Origin: Gordonia oryzae
Lineage (GTDB): Bacteria; Actinomycetota; Actinomycetes; Mycobacteriales; Mycobacteriaceae
Assembly: GCF_003797185.1 (NCBI RefSeq)
Contig: NZ_RKMH01000013.1
Location: forward strand, 52,604 to 116,603
Direction of reading: 5' to 3'
DNA: 64,000 nucleotides
The position numbers and the translations under genes are program-made. The notes below the pieces were generated by a model that saw only the letters and a list, made by a program, of their open reading frames with translations, was not told where the DNA came from and searched no databases. Of this stretch, positions 27,381-36,352 are shown piece after piece (positions within the stretch are counted from its first letter, which is position 1; each line of letters starts with the position of its first letter).

Positions 27381-27826
27381 GCGGGGTCGGTGTGTTCTCC
27401 GAGCGAGGATGGGATGCGGTGTACCGCATTCGGTCTGCGGTCAACGCCGACGATGCCGACGGCTTCGGCGCACTCTCGCAACGCCTCGACCCCGAAGTGG
27501 CGGTGCAGGTGACGATGATCGGTGAGACACTGCTGCGCGTCGCGCTCGGTGACGACCCGGCGGCGGCGACGCTGGCCGGCGCGTCAGCGACCCTCGCCCC
27601 GCATCTGCGGCGCTTTCTCGGCGCGCCCACCCTCGAACCCGAGCACGCCGCCGACCTCATCCGGACCGGTCTGCGTCTGCGTGATTGTCCCGAATGGGCT
27701 TCTCGCGCACAGACGATGATGTTCTTCTGCGGATTCCTCGCCCCCGTCGACGACGCCGACTTCCTCGACTTCCGGCTCCGCGCCGAGCCGGCATGGTCTG
27801 CCGCGGTCGAAGACCACGTGCGGTGA
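27377..27826 (+). CDS. Small helical protein, copy 2 of duplicated gene pair
   Basis: This 149-aa protein is a paralogue of the 146-aa protein at 25729. The GTG start at 27377 overlaps the preceding stop by GTGA, and its own stop overlaps the next gene start by GTGA, so the four genes 25729-28866 form one coupled chain. Shared landmarks with copy 1 are the N-terminal GW..VY..R.AV, the central TLL and HLRRF, and a C-terminal CGFLAP followed by R..EP.W. No catalytic residues stand out. Confidence 0.7.
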   Translation: MSGVGVFSERGWDAVYRIRSAVNADDADGFGALSQRLDPEVAVQVTMIGETLLRVALGDDPAAATLAGASATLAPHLRRFLGAPTLEPEHAADLIRTGLRLRDCPEWASRAQTMMFFCGFLAPVDDADFLDFRLRAEPAWSAAVEDHVR

Positions 27827-28866
27827 GTGCCGTCATCGATCCGGTGGTCGCCGACCGATGGTTGCGAGAGTTGGCCGTTCTGGCGGCGGGCTGCGCCCCG
27901 GACAAGCGCAACGCGCGGTGGAACACCATCCGAGACCGCCACTCCCCCAAAGATATCGACGAGATGCTGCACGTCGCGATCCGCGCGGTGCGCGTGCGCA
28001 TCGACGAACTACTCGATGGCCGGCCCACCGTCGAGGGCGTTCTGGGTATCGCGGCCATGAGCATGAATCGGGTCGGTCTCGACGACCCGACACGTACCGG
28101 ATCACTTCTCGCCGGCTGCCTTCCCGGAGCCGATCACACCATAGGAACCCTTGACGCCCAACGTCTTCCGTGGCTAATGGCCACCATCGGGATGCCGGCC
28201 GATCCCGAAACGCTCCGAGGAAGTTTCGTCGCCGACTGGCTACGCACCCAGCGCGTCGACACCACCGAGTCTGTGGAGACACTTCGACAAGCGGTACTCG
28301 ACAGCCTCATCCTCGCCGCACCGCCCGGCTGGACGTCGATTACCGGAACCTTGTGCGCCGCAGCCGGAGCAGCCCGCGCCACGTTACGGGTCACGCGCGG
28401 CGACGGTGACGTGGGGATCTGCGCTCCGGTACGGATACCCGCGCTACACCGGCTACGCACTCTCGATGCCCGCAACGCAATGCCCTGGTGGCGAGCCGAA
28501 ATCGTCATCACCGACGAAGGCGGCGCATTCCTCCCGACATCACCGGATATAGCACCACCTCCGGTGGACCTGATGCGCCCCAGCGATTATCGCGCCGAAG
28601 CAGAAGTCAACGGAATCGACTTGCCACCCTGGGCAGTCCGGTTCTGCGCCACCGGCGTCGTTCCTCCCGCCACCGCACCCGTACTCGCACCGGCCGCCGC
28701 GACCGATGCGGCCCTGATCTGGTTGGCCTGCCGGAACATCGAGGTCGACCCCCGACGGCTGATGATCGAGCGGGTGGCCGCCGGATATCGCGTGTACGCC
28801 CGCACCGGGCACAACAGTCACGTCGTTCACGTCACCGATACCGGCGAGACGTCGGAAATGCCGTAG
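27823..28866 (+). CDS. Large protein, copy 2 of duplicated gene pair (P-x-x-W...W domain)
   Basis: This 347-aa protein starts at GTG 27823 in GTGA overlap; the longer open frame upstream lies within the previous gene. It has a helical N-terminal half, then APPGW (Trp170), a beta-rich stretch (GAARATLRVTRGDG), MPWWRAEIVITDEGG (Trp222/223), PSDYRAE and PPWAVRF. The C-terminal part has LMIERVAAGYRVYART. It is a paralogue of the 404-aa protein. It is the last member of the array; DUF4333 follows after 127 bp. Function unknown; position suggests toxin immunity or ESX accessory work. Confidence 0.7.
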   Translation: MSAVIDPVVADRWLRELAVLAAGCAPDKRNARWNTIRDRHSPKDIDEMLHVAIRAVRVRIDELLDGRPTVEGVLGIAAMSMNRVGLDDPTRTGSLLAGCLPGADHTIGTLDAQRLPWLMATIGMPADPETLRGSFVADWLRTQRVDTTESVETLRQAVLDSLILAAPPGWTSITGTLCAAAGAARATLRVTRGDGDVGICAPVRIPALHRLRTLDARNAMPWWRAEIVITDEGGAFLPTSPDIAPPPVDLMRPSDYRAEAEVNGIDLPPWAVRFCATGVVPPATAPVLAPAAATDAALIWLACRNIEVDPRRLMIERVAAGYRVYARTGHNSHVVHVTDTGETSEMP

Positions 28867-28993
28867 ATGTCGGGTCCGCAGCGGCTTGTGGAGATCGCGG
28901 CGCTGAATGCTTGGGACGCTGGTAATCTCGGTGCCGGTCGGCGGGGCGTTGGACACCGGAGACCACACAATGTCGAAGGCTTGGGGGAACATC

Positions 28994-29512
28994 ATGACGG
29001 GTCCGTACCACGAACAAGGTCACGCCGCAGGACCGTCGACCGGATTCGGGCCCGCTCCCCAGTCTCTACAGGGCGGTCCGGGCTGGGGACCTCACACCGG
29101 GCCGGGTGGTTCTGCGTGGCCTGCGCCGCAACATCCTAAGAAGAACCGGAAGCCGCTCATCATCGGAGGCATCGTGGTTGCGGTGGCAGTGATCACCGCA
29201 GTGGTGGTGACGGTGGTGGTGCTGCTGATCGGAAGTGCCACCGACCACTCCAGCAGTCACGATCGCACTGAGTTGATGAGCGAGGTCACGATGGATGCGA
29301 AGTCCGTCTACGGCGCCGGCAACGTCAGCTCCATCACCTGCCCGCAACAACCACCCACCACGGTCGGGGCGAACTTCACTTGCACCGCCGAGGTGGTCGG
29401 TGAAGCCGCGCAAACGATCAAGGTTCATGTCACCGACGGCGGGTGGACCGTGTCCATGCGGCCGCTACCCCCTCACATCACCTACCCCAGCATGACGTTG
29501 CCGTCGAACTGA
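28994..29512 (+). CDS. DUF4333 domain membrane protein
   Basis: This 172-aa protein starts at ATG 28994 behind GGGGGA. A Gly/Pro-rich cytoplasmic N-terminus (about 1-50) is followed by a basic stop and one membrane helix (LIIGGIVVAVAVITAVVVTVVVLLIG), then a ~90-aa extracytoplasmic domain. That domain holds the two conserved Cys (SSITCP, NFTCTAEV) and the GWTVSM-like end of DUF4333. Such proteins are common in mycolata envelopes; their job is unknown. It is convergent with espG, with only 6 bp between stop codons. A link to ESX is possible from position only. Confidence 0.8.
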   Translation: MTGPYHEQGHAAGPSTGFGPAPQSLQGGPGWGPHTGPGGSAWPAPQHPKKNRKPLIIGGIVVAVAVITAVVVTVVVLLIGSATDHSSSHDRTELMSEVTMDAKSVYGAGNVSSITCPQQPPTTVGANFTCTAEVVGEAAQTIKVHVTDGGWTVSMRPLPPHITYPSMTLPSN

Positions 29513-29518
29513 GTCACC

Positions 29519-30241
29519 TCAACGGCGACCTTCGTAGATCTTCCTGACGGCGGCGACGTAGGTGTCGAATGCCCTCGCCGTGCGCTCCGGAGTCGCTGAG
29601 ACCACTTGCCTGGCAGCCCTGTTGACGATCAGGTCGCCATGGTCTCGAACACTCACGATGTCGAAGGTGTGGGCGCCCTCGTCGGCACTCCAGTCGACCA
29701 TCGGACCGGGAAGCACACCCACAGGGAGAACTGCCAGGATTCCCTTGGCCATGACCGCATCGAGTTCTCGCTCCATCGCGAGTTCGTCGGGACCTGCCGA
29801 AGAACCGGTGAATCGCCACTCCTGCGGAGTCCCGACCACAGAAGTGCCCAACGTCTTCGCCAGCGCTCTGCCCACATCTCCCGTATGGAGCGCACGCAGG
29901 GTTATCTCACCGCCGATGTCGGGATCGCGGCCGGGCTCCTGCGTTGCGAGACAAGCGATGCCACCTCGCACTCCGACATGTGCGCGAAACAACTCGCCAT
30001 TCCGAGGTCCGAAGATCTCGACCCGGACTTCCGGACTCGTCAAGGCCACAAGCGCCGGCTCGTACCATTCGGACAGGGTCGTGATCGCTTCATCGATCGC
30101 TTCGATCTGTTCGTGTCGATGCTCAGCAGTCGTTGCCGAGGTAGGCCGCACGCCGAGTGGGTAGGGCAAGTACTCCTCGTTGACGTGCTGCCACATCATT
30201 TTGAAGGCGAATGGTCTCATCCGCCATATCGGTGACACCAT
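29519..30241 (-). CDS. EspG-family ESX chaperone (copy beside eccC)
   Basis: This 240-aa cytosolic protein has the EspG pattern: N-terminal W...NEEYLPYPL, a beta section with PEVRVEIFG and a GGIACLAT strand, AALRAL-like ITLRALHTGDVGRAL, and a C-terminal helix AFDTYVAAVRKIYEG. EspG proteins hold PE/PPE-like substrates soluble before export. Its start overlaps by one base the stop of the 530-aa PPE-like gene, so it is presumably the dedicated chaperone of that substrate pair. A second espG lies at 42060-42863. Confidence 0.75.
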   Translation of the reverse strand: MVSPIWRMRPFAFKMMWQHVNEEYLPYPLGVRPTSATTAEHRHEQIEAIDEAITTLSEWYEPALVALTSPEVRVEIFGPRNGELFRAHVGVRGGIACLATQEPGRDPDIGGEITLRALHTGDVGRALAKTLGTSVVGTPQEWRFTGSSAGPDELAMERELDAVMAKGILAVLPVGVLPGPMVDWSADEGAHTFDIVSVRDHGDLIVNRAARQVVSATPERTARAFDTYVAAVRKIYEGRR

Positions 30242-31833
30242 CAGGCGCGGGTTCCGTCGTCGCCTCCGGGCGCAGCGTTGACATCCCCCTCGATTGCCGA
30301 CTCCGCAGAGACAGAACTGATCTCCGGACCCGCAATCTCCTCGCCGTTGACGCGCGTGCGCAATGCCTTGAGTACCTTGTGAACTTTGTCGCCGCCGCCT
30401 CCAGCACCACGACCACCCGCTCCGGGGGCACCGGCGCCCGGCCCGGTGGTGCCCTGTGCGGTCTGTGCGATTCCTGCCGACGGACGAGCACCAGTGGAGG
30501 TGGACTTCGTGGTCCCGGTCTTCGTCGTGCGCTCCGACGGCGGATTGGTGGCGCTCGGCGCACCGGAACCGCCACCACCTCCGCCCGTGCCACGGCCTTG
30601 ACCTCCACCTCCTCCGGCAGGGGTCGCCGACGACACCGGGGTGACTCCATTAGGAAATCCCGTCGGCTCAGCGATGTTGGGCACTTCGCCTGCGGTCTTC
30701 TGCGCAAGTTGTTCCGCGGTCTGCTGAGCTTGCGAAATCGCCTGTTGTGCCGACTGCGAGGCTTGGGACCCAAGTGAACTCAGCATTGATGAAGCAGTGT
30801 TGCCGACCTGCGACAGCGGATTATCCGACGAGGGACTACCGACGTTCTGGGCCGCCGTCTTCTTCATCATGGCGTCGAGTGACTTCTCGAGGTCTGGCGC
30901 GGACACCGATTGTCCACCACCACCAGCACCGGTGCCCCCACCGGCGGTGCCCCCACCGGCGGTGCCCCCACCGCCGGACTGCGGCACGCCGCCGGGGCCA
31001 GATCCGCCGGGCGCCCCTGTTGGGGCTGCCCCTGCCGACTGAAAGTGCCTCAAGTTCTGCACTGATTCCTGAAGCGGGGTGGAGTAGTTGTTTGCCAACA
31101 GGTAGGATGCTTGCGAGGTGGCCTTGAAAACCTTGTCGACCATCGCTTTCACCGTGTCGAACCCACTCTCCCCACCGCTGCCCCACAAAAACTCGCCCCA
31201 CGTCCAACCACGGTTGTATCGGTCGACCGACTCGTTGTGTTGGTAATAGTCACTCAGTCCGAACCAGGTCTCTCCGGTGAACTCATGGTTACGATATTTG
31301 GTGTCGCCATCAATCGTGGGAAAATTGTTGGCAGCGAATCTGAAGTTGGCCGCGAGCCCGGCGATGCGGTCCGACATCTCGTTGGCGTAATCCCGAATAC
31401 TCTCCGGAAAGCCTCCCACAAAGCCGCTGACCGCAGCGCTTGCCAATTCAGCGGTGTCACCCACCCAGCTACTCGCAGTGATATTTGACACGGCGGTGTT
31501 GTACTGCTCCATTTCGGAAGCCCACTTCTCGCCAAAACTGCGCCACGCAATCGAGATGGCATCCAACTGACCTTGTTTGCCGTCGAACGAATCTTTGACT
31601 TTCTTCATCTCGTCGTAGGACTTGCTACGCCAATCCGTCGCAGACACCGGTGATGGCGAGAACTGTTTGCCCTCCGGTCGCGCTTCTCGGTTAAGTCGAT
31701 TCATGTTGGCGTCCATACGCCGCCAACCGACCGGATCGGCGGCGTTCGCGGGCGGATTGGCCAGTGCGTTGCGGCTGCTTTGCAGTTCGGCTATCGCCTT
31801 AGCAAGAAGACTATCGCGACCAAGATTACCCAT
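30241..31833 (-). CDS. PPE/EspB-like ESX substrate with Gly-rich tail
   Basis: This 530-aa protein has a helical N-terminal ~190 residues carrying a WXG turn (ASSWVGDTAELA, near residue 122). Two Y-x-x-x-E signals (YRNHE and YQHNE, about residues 182-200) could serve as export tags. From about residue 285 to the end it is Gly/Ala/Thr/Ser-rich and likely disordered, with Gln-rich helices near 350-400. It overlaps the 110-aa gene upstream by 8 bp and espG downstream by 1 bp, giving a partner-substrate-chaperone operon directly after eccC. It is not a standard PPE, since the PPE N-terminal wording is missing. Confidence 0.7.
   Translation of the reverse strand: MGNLGRDSLLAKAIAELQSSRNALANPPANAADPVGWRRMDANMNRLNREARPEGKQFSPSPVSATDWRSKSYDEMKKVKDSFDGKQGQLDAISIAWRSFGEKWASEMEQYNTAVSNITASSWVGDTAELASAAVSGFVGGFPESIRDYANEMSDRIAGLAANFRFAANNFPTIDGDTKYRNHEFTGETWFGLSDYYQHNESVDRYNRGWTWGEFLWGSGGESGFDTVKAMVDKVFKATSQASYLLANNYSTPLQESVQNLRHFQSAGAAPTGAPGGSGPGGVPQSGGGGTAGGGTAGGGTGAGGGGQSVSAPDLEKSLDAMMKKTAAQNVGSPSSDNPLSQVGNTASSMLSSLGSQASQSAQQAISQAQQTAEQLAQKTAGEVPNIAEPTGFPNGVTPVSSATPAGGGGGQGRGTGGGGGGSGAPSATNPPSERTTKTGTTKSTSTGARPSAGIAQTAQGTTGPGAGAPGAGGRGAGGGGDKVHKVLKALRTRVNGEEIAGPEISSVSAESAIEGDVNAAPGGDDGTRA
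30931..30975. repeat. Three 15-bp tandem repeats in the Gly-rich tail
   Basis: The unit GGTGCCCCCACCGGC occurs at 30931-30945 and 30946-30960, with a near copy at 30961-30975. On the minus strand it encodes the repeated pentapeptide GGGTA in the linker of the 530-aa ESX substrate. It is in frame, so copy-number change would only alter linker length. Confidence 0.9.
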
Positions 31834-32158
31834 CGGAATCTTGACGGGCCAATGTTCCCAACGAGTACTGCATCAACGTATGAATCTCGTCGACCGAATG
31901 CGCCTGCGCCGACATCTCATCGCTCAGTTCTTTCCGCTTGTCTTGGAGAAAGGTCTTGACGGCCTTGGCTTCGTCGGAGTCACCGAGTGCATCGTTGAGG
32001 AAGGGCACGTTGGGATCCAGACCGGCCTGCAAGAAGCTCTCCAGCGACGTTCGGGCCGCGGTCACCGCGTTCCGCACTCCGGGATCAATATGAAGCGTCA
32101 GCGACTTGTCCCGCAGCGCCGGCCCGAAAGCGTCGTCCGGCAGATCTCCATTACCCAT
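31826..32158 (-). CDS. Small helical partner of the PPE-like substrate
   Basis: This 110-aa protein starts at ATG 32158 with an excellent GGGGAGGA site. It is mostly helical (NAVTAARTSLESFLQAG; DEAKAVKTFLQDKRKELSDEMSAQAHSVDEIHTLM) without the usual WXG or PE signature. Size and place, just upstream of and overlapping the 530-aa substrate, suggest the PE/EsxB-like half of a secreted heterodimer. It begins 18 bp after the eccC stop codon. The family is not recognised. Confidence 0.7.
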   Translation of the reverse strand: MGNGDLPDDAFGPALRDKSLTLHIDPGVRNAVTAARTSLESFLQAGLDPNVPFLNDALGDSDEAKAVKTFLQDKRKELSDEMSAQAHSVDEIHTLMQYSLGTLARQDSDG

Positions 32159-32176
32159 CGAGATTCCTCCCCGTCA

Positions 32177-35100
32177 TCACATCATCAACTGGATCATCCC
32201 CGAACTCTGCGTCCGCGAGATGAACATTCCTCGTCCCGGCGGCATGGGATGCGGCCGGAAGTTGCCCAGTAACGGACCTTCGTCTTTTGTACCACCCATG
32301 ATCAGGCCGTTGCAGGACAAGTCCTTCAGGCGTCCGACAAACGGGTCGTACAGGGCGCGGCCGGCTCCGCCGACCCGGCGCGTCACCACCACCCGCAGGC
32401 CGATGTCGCGGGCCTGCGGCAGGTAGGGCACCACGGGCGCCAACGGGTTGTTGGTGGCGGTGACAATCAGGTCGTAGTCGTCGATGAGCAGGTAGACATC
32501 GGGGCCCGACCACCATGAGCGCTCCTTGAGTTGCTGCTGGGTGACGTCGTCGGGTGGGAGGCGGAGTTTGAGCAGGCCGGCGAGGTTGGCCATCATCGTG
32601 GTCGCCGAGTCCTCGGCGGTGGCGTAACCGCCGAGTTGTTCACCTTCGATGACACCGAGCAGTCCGCGGCGGTAGTCGATCATGATGACCTTCGCCTCGT
32701 CTGGCGTGGCGTTGCGCATGACACCTTCGGCGATATTGCGCAACAGGGTTGTCTTACCCGCCTCGGCCTCGGCGAACACGACGAGGTGCGCCTGCGCCTC
32801 GAAGTCCACGACGACCGGTGCGAGTGCCGCCTCGTCGATGCCGATCGCGATGCGCGACTTGGAGAGCGAGCCCTCCCGCTCCGCGCGCGACAGCACCGGC
32901 ACCGGGTCGAGTCGATCGGGTAGCGTGCGCACCTGCGGCGCGCGCCGGGCGCCGTAGAATTCCGTCATCTGGGCGACCATCGTCTGCACCCCCTCGGGAA
33001 GGGAGTCCACCGAAGAGTCGGAGTCGATGCGCGGCAGGCCGATCAGCAGGTGCAGACGCTCACGCCCGATCCCCCGGCCAGGCCGACTCTCCGGAATGGC
33101 CTCTTGTGCTTTACGTCCCATCTCCGAGTCGGACGAATCACCGAGTTTCAGCTCGATGCGGGTACCGAGCATGTCTTTCACGTTCGCCCGGACCTCCATC
33201 CACCGCGACGCCGACACGGCGAGGTGCACACCGTAGGACAGGCCCTGCAGAGCGATGTCGACGAGTTGGGATTCCAGCGCCTCGAAGTCGCTGCGGATCG
33301 ACGCCCATCCGTCGACGACGAGGACGACGTCGCCGTGCAGATCGGCGCTGAGCGGGTCCGCGGCGCGCTCGGCCGGCGACAGGGCGGCCAGGCGCGCCTT
33401 GCGTTGCCGGAAGTCGCGCATCGATTCGATACCCAACTCGCGGAAACGTTCTTCGCGCTCGCGCAGCACCGTGGAGACCTCGGCGACCGTGCGGTTGACC
33501 TTGTCGCGGTCCATTCGCCCGGCGACACCGCCGACGTGCGGGAGATTCTGCAAACTCACCAACGTGCCACCACCGAAGTCCAGGCAGTAGAACTGGAGTT
33601 GCTCGGGTGTGTGGGTCAGTGCGCCTGCGACGATCATGGTGCGCAGTGCGGTGGACTTGCCGGACTGCGGTCCGCCCACGATCGCCACATTGCCCGCAGC
33701 ACCGGACAAATCGATACTCAACACGTCGCGGCGCTGATCGTAGGGGCGGTCGAGGATGCCGATCGGCATCCACAGTGCCCCGTTGATGTTCGCCGGATCG
33801 CGCCAATCGGGGCCCGGCAGCAACTCGTTGACCGCCGGACTGTCGTCCAGCGGCGGCAACCAGACCTCGTGTGCGGGCCGTCCATGTCCCTTCAGCCGCG
33901 CGACCACCACATCGAGCAGCGAGGGCGTGTTGCCGGATTCGGCTGCCTTGAGTTCGGACTCGTAGCGGTCGAGGTCGGCCTGCTCGGCGGCGGTGAGCGT
34001 CGACGAAGCCTCTGGCACTGTCGGTTTGTCCACGTGACCGACGGTGAACAGTTTGGGCGCAAGCGCTCCCAACTCCGAGTGCCGCGCACCGCCGAGCTGG
34101 GCGCGAGGCTTCACATAAGGCCCCGACACGTACGAGGCGTTGAAACGCTTAGGCTCGTCGGCATCGGACTTGAGGAATGCCGACCCCGGTACCGACGGCA
34201 GGTGGTAAGCGTCGGGCACCCCGAGTACCTGGCGGGACTCGCCGGCAGAGAATGTCTTCAAGCCAATCCGATATGACAGATGTGAGTCCAGCCCACGGAG
34301 CTTGCCCTCTTCGAGGCGCTGGGAGGCCAGCAGTAGATGCATGTGCAGCGACCGCCCCAATCGGCCGATCATCACGAACAACTCGGCAAAATCCGGCTTT
34401 TGGGACAGAAGCTCGGAGAACTCGTCGACCACGATGAACAACGCGGGTAGCGGATCCAAAGAGGCTCCGTTGGCCCGGGCCCGTTCGTAATCGCCCACGT
34501 TGGCGTAGTTTCCGGCGCGACGCAGCAGTTCTTGACGCCGATTCATCTCTCCGGAAAGCGCATCACGCATGCGGTCGACCATGGTGATCTCTTCTTCGAG
34601 GTTGGTAATCACTGCCGCAACGTGCGGCGCCTGGTCCAATCCGAGGAAGGTGGCGCCACCCTTGAAGTCGACGAGAACCAGGTTGAGCGCCTCCGGTGAA
34701 TGCGAGGTGATCATCGACAACACCAGCGTACGTAAGAATTCCGATTTGCCCGAACCCGTTGCGCCGATACACAGGCCGTGCGGGCCCATGCCGTATTCTG
34801 CGGCCTCCTTGATGTCGAGTTCCATGGGCTGACCGTTTGGGGTAATACCGATCGGAACGCGCAGGCGTTCGCGCGGCGAGCGAGGCCGCCAGATCTCTTC
34901 GGGGATGATCTGGGCGGCGTCGGGGATCTTGAGCATCGCCATCAAGCCGGGATCGATCGCGTTGCCACGGACTTCGGCCTCCAGGCTGACAACGTGCTGG
35001 GCGGCGTTGGCGGGCCGGTACCGCCCGATCCGCCGGGCGGCCGCCTCGGCCTCGGCGACGCTGAGCGAATCAGGAACCCCGAACCTCTCCACTCCGGCAG

Positions 35101-36229
35101 GCCCGCGCGCTGCGATCGTGCCGGCGCCGACGAGCAACTGCAGGCCGCGCCGTGCCGCGAGCCCGTCCTTGGGTGCGTTGAGATCAAGCACGGTCACCGA
35201 TTCAAGGCCGGCCTCGGTGACCAGGCGCTCGTCACCGGAGACATAACCGTCATCGAGAACCACGATCATCTGTTTGACCGTTTGATTCGGAGACGCGTTG
35301 CGCGAAAATCGTCCCCGCTCGCTGAGCTCGGTACCCATCACCGCCTCGAACTTCGACAGTGACGAGAACACCATGCGCATCGGACCGATGCCGTCGACGT
35401 GGGCGGCATTCTGCGCGTGGGGCAGCCATTTGAGCCATTGCCACACCGCGCCATCGGGATTGGCGGTGACCACTGCGATCTGCACGTGATCAGGACTGTG
35501 GAACAGACACAGTTCCAGCATCATCGCGCGCACCAACGACCGCGTCAACATCCTGTCACCCTCGATGTTGACCGCAGGGAATCGTCGCAGACTGACCGCG
35601 GTCGGCAACGAATGCACCACCGCATGCGTCCGAACGAACCTACGCAACGCCACCGTCGAGACCGGCTCGAGGTCCTCGGTGGGGCCGGTCTCGGGTGCCA
35701 GCAATCGGGTGGCGAGTCGCTGGGTGCCCACCCCAACCCGGGCATGACAGAAGTCGGCGTCGTCGGGACGCCGTTCCCACATGCGTCGCGATCCGGCCAC
35801 GTCGATCAGAATGCGCGGGTCCGGGTGTGTCCACTCGAGTGCCGCGCGCTGCTCCTCGCCGGTGGCGTCGACGTCCTCACGAAGATTGCCCAGGTATCGG
35901 AAGTAGTCTTTGCGTTCCTCGTCGAGTTCCGCGGCCGCTTTTCCGGCCCGTTGGCTGCCGCCGCCGACGAACATGCCCACCATCGACATGACCATCATCA
36001 TCGGAAACATCATCATCATCGGGTTGGTCGCAAGGCTGCGGCCGCCAACGGTGAACATCATCGCAATCATCCCCACCACCGCGACGACCATCACCACCGG
36101 CAACAGCTTCATCAGCAGACTGCCCGGGATGACACGCGGGACTTCCGGGGGCGCCTGCAGATCGACCTCGCCGCCCGGTGTCTTGGGCGCGGCGATCCGC
36201 GGCCGCCGCACAAATCCTTCAGTTCCCAC
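32177..36229 (-). CDS. eccC: ESX ATPase EccC (fused EccCa-EccCb, three FtsK/SpoIIIE domains)
   Basis: This ~1350-aa protein from GTG 36229 (GAGGGG just upstream) begins VGTEGFVRRPRIAAPKTPGGE, the usual EccC N-terminus; an ATG at 36328 would add 33 residues into the divergent promoter. Two membrane helices (LLPVVMVVAVVGMIAMMF and a Met-rich one) precede three ATPase domains. Domain 1 has GATGSGKSEF near 490 and VVDEFSELL, domain 2 has GPQSGKSTAL near 853 with VVLVVDGWAS, and domain 3 has AEAGKTTLL near 1155 with LLIDDYDL. It powers substrate recognition and export. The single-chain form differs from mycobacterial ESX-1, where EccCa and EccCb are split. Confidence 0.95.
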   Translation of the reverse strand: MGTEGFVRRPRIAAPKTPGGEVDLQAPPEVPRVIPGSLLMKLLPVVMVVAVVGMIAMMFTVGGRSLATNPMMMMFPMMMVMSMVGMFVGGGSQRAGKAAAELDEERKDYFRYLGNLREDVDATGEEQRAALEWTHPDPRILIDVAGSRRMWERRPDDADFCHARVGVGTQRLATRLLAPETGPTEDLEPVSTVALRRFVRTHAVVHSLPTAVSLRRFPAVNIEGDRMLTRSLVRAMMLELCLFHSPDHVQIAVVTANPDGAVWQWLKWLPHAQNAAHVDGIGPMRMVFSSLSKFEAVMGTELSERGRFSRNASPNQTVKQMIVVLDDGYVSGDERLVTEAGLESVTVLDLNAPKDGLAARRGLQLLVGAGTIAARGPAGVERFGVPDSLSVAEAEAAARRIGRYRPANAAQHVVSLEAEVRGNAIDPGLMAMLKIPDAAQIIPEEIWRPRSPRERLRVPIGITPNGQPMELDIKEAAEYGMGPHGLCIGATGSGKSEFLRTLVLSMITSHSPEALNLVLVDFKGGATFLGLDQAPHVAAVITNLEEEITMVDRMRDALSGEMNRRQELLRRAGNYANVGDYERARANGASLDPLPALFIVVDEFSELLSQKPDFAELFVMIGRLGRSLHMHLLLASQRLEEGKLRGLDSHLSYRIGLKTFSAGESRQVLGVPDAYHLPSVPGSAFLKSDADEPKRFNASYVSGPYVKPRAQLGGARHSELGALAPKLFTVGHVDKPTVPEASSTLTAAEQADLDRYESELKAAESGNTPSLLDVVVARLKGHGRPAHEVWLPPLDDSPAVNELLPGPDWRDPANINGALWMPIGILDRPYDQRRDVLSIDLSGAAGNVAIVGGPQSGKSTALRTMIVAGALTHTPEQLQFYCLDFGGGTLVSLQNLPHVGGVAGRMDRDKVNRTVAEVSTVLREREERFRELGIESMRDFRQRKARLAALSPAERAADPLSADLHGDVVLVVDGWASIRSDFEALESQLVDIALQGLSYGVHLAVSASRWMEVRANVKDMLGTRIELKLGDSSDSEMGRKAQEAIPESRPGRGIGRERLHLLIGLPRIDSDSSVDSLPEGVQTMVAQMTEFYGARRAPQVRTLPDRLDPVPVLSRAEREGSLSKSRIAIGIDEAALAPVVVDFEAQAHLVVFAEAEAGKTTLLRNIAEGVMRNATPDEAKVIMIDYRRGLLGVIEGEQLGGYATAEDSATTMMANLAGLLKLRLPPDDVTQQQLKERSWWSGPDVYLLIDDYDLIVTATNNPLAPVVPYLPQARDIGLRVVVTRRVGGAGRALYDPFVGRLKDLSCNGLIMGGTKDEGPLLGNFRPHPMPPGRGMFISRTQSSGMIQLMM

Positions 36230-36352
36230 GTACCCCTCGCTACCCAGGTGTCGATTCACTGACCGAACTGAGGTCCTCCCCTTCGGTGCTTGCCAGTACT
36301 CTATGACGTTAGCGAAGCTCAGGGCCATCAGCCGAAAGGACCACCCGTCCAG

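Noticed and set aside
30931..30975. Short tandem repeats as a possible CRISPR array
   Set aside because: The units are 15 bp, directly abutting, in frame and without spacers; they encode a Gly-rich linker.
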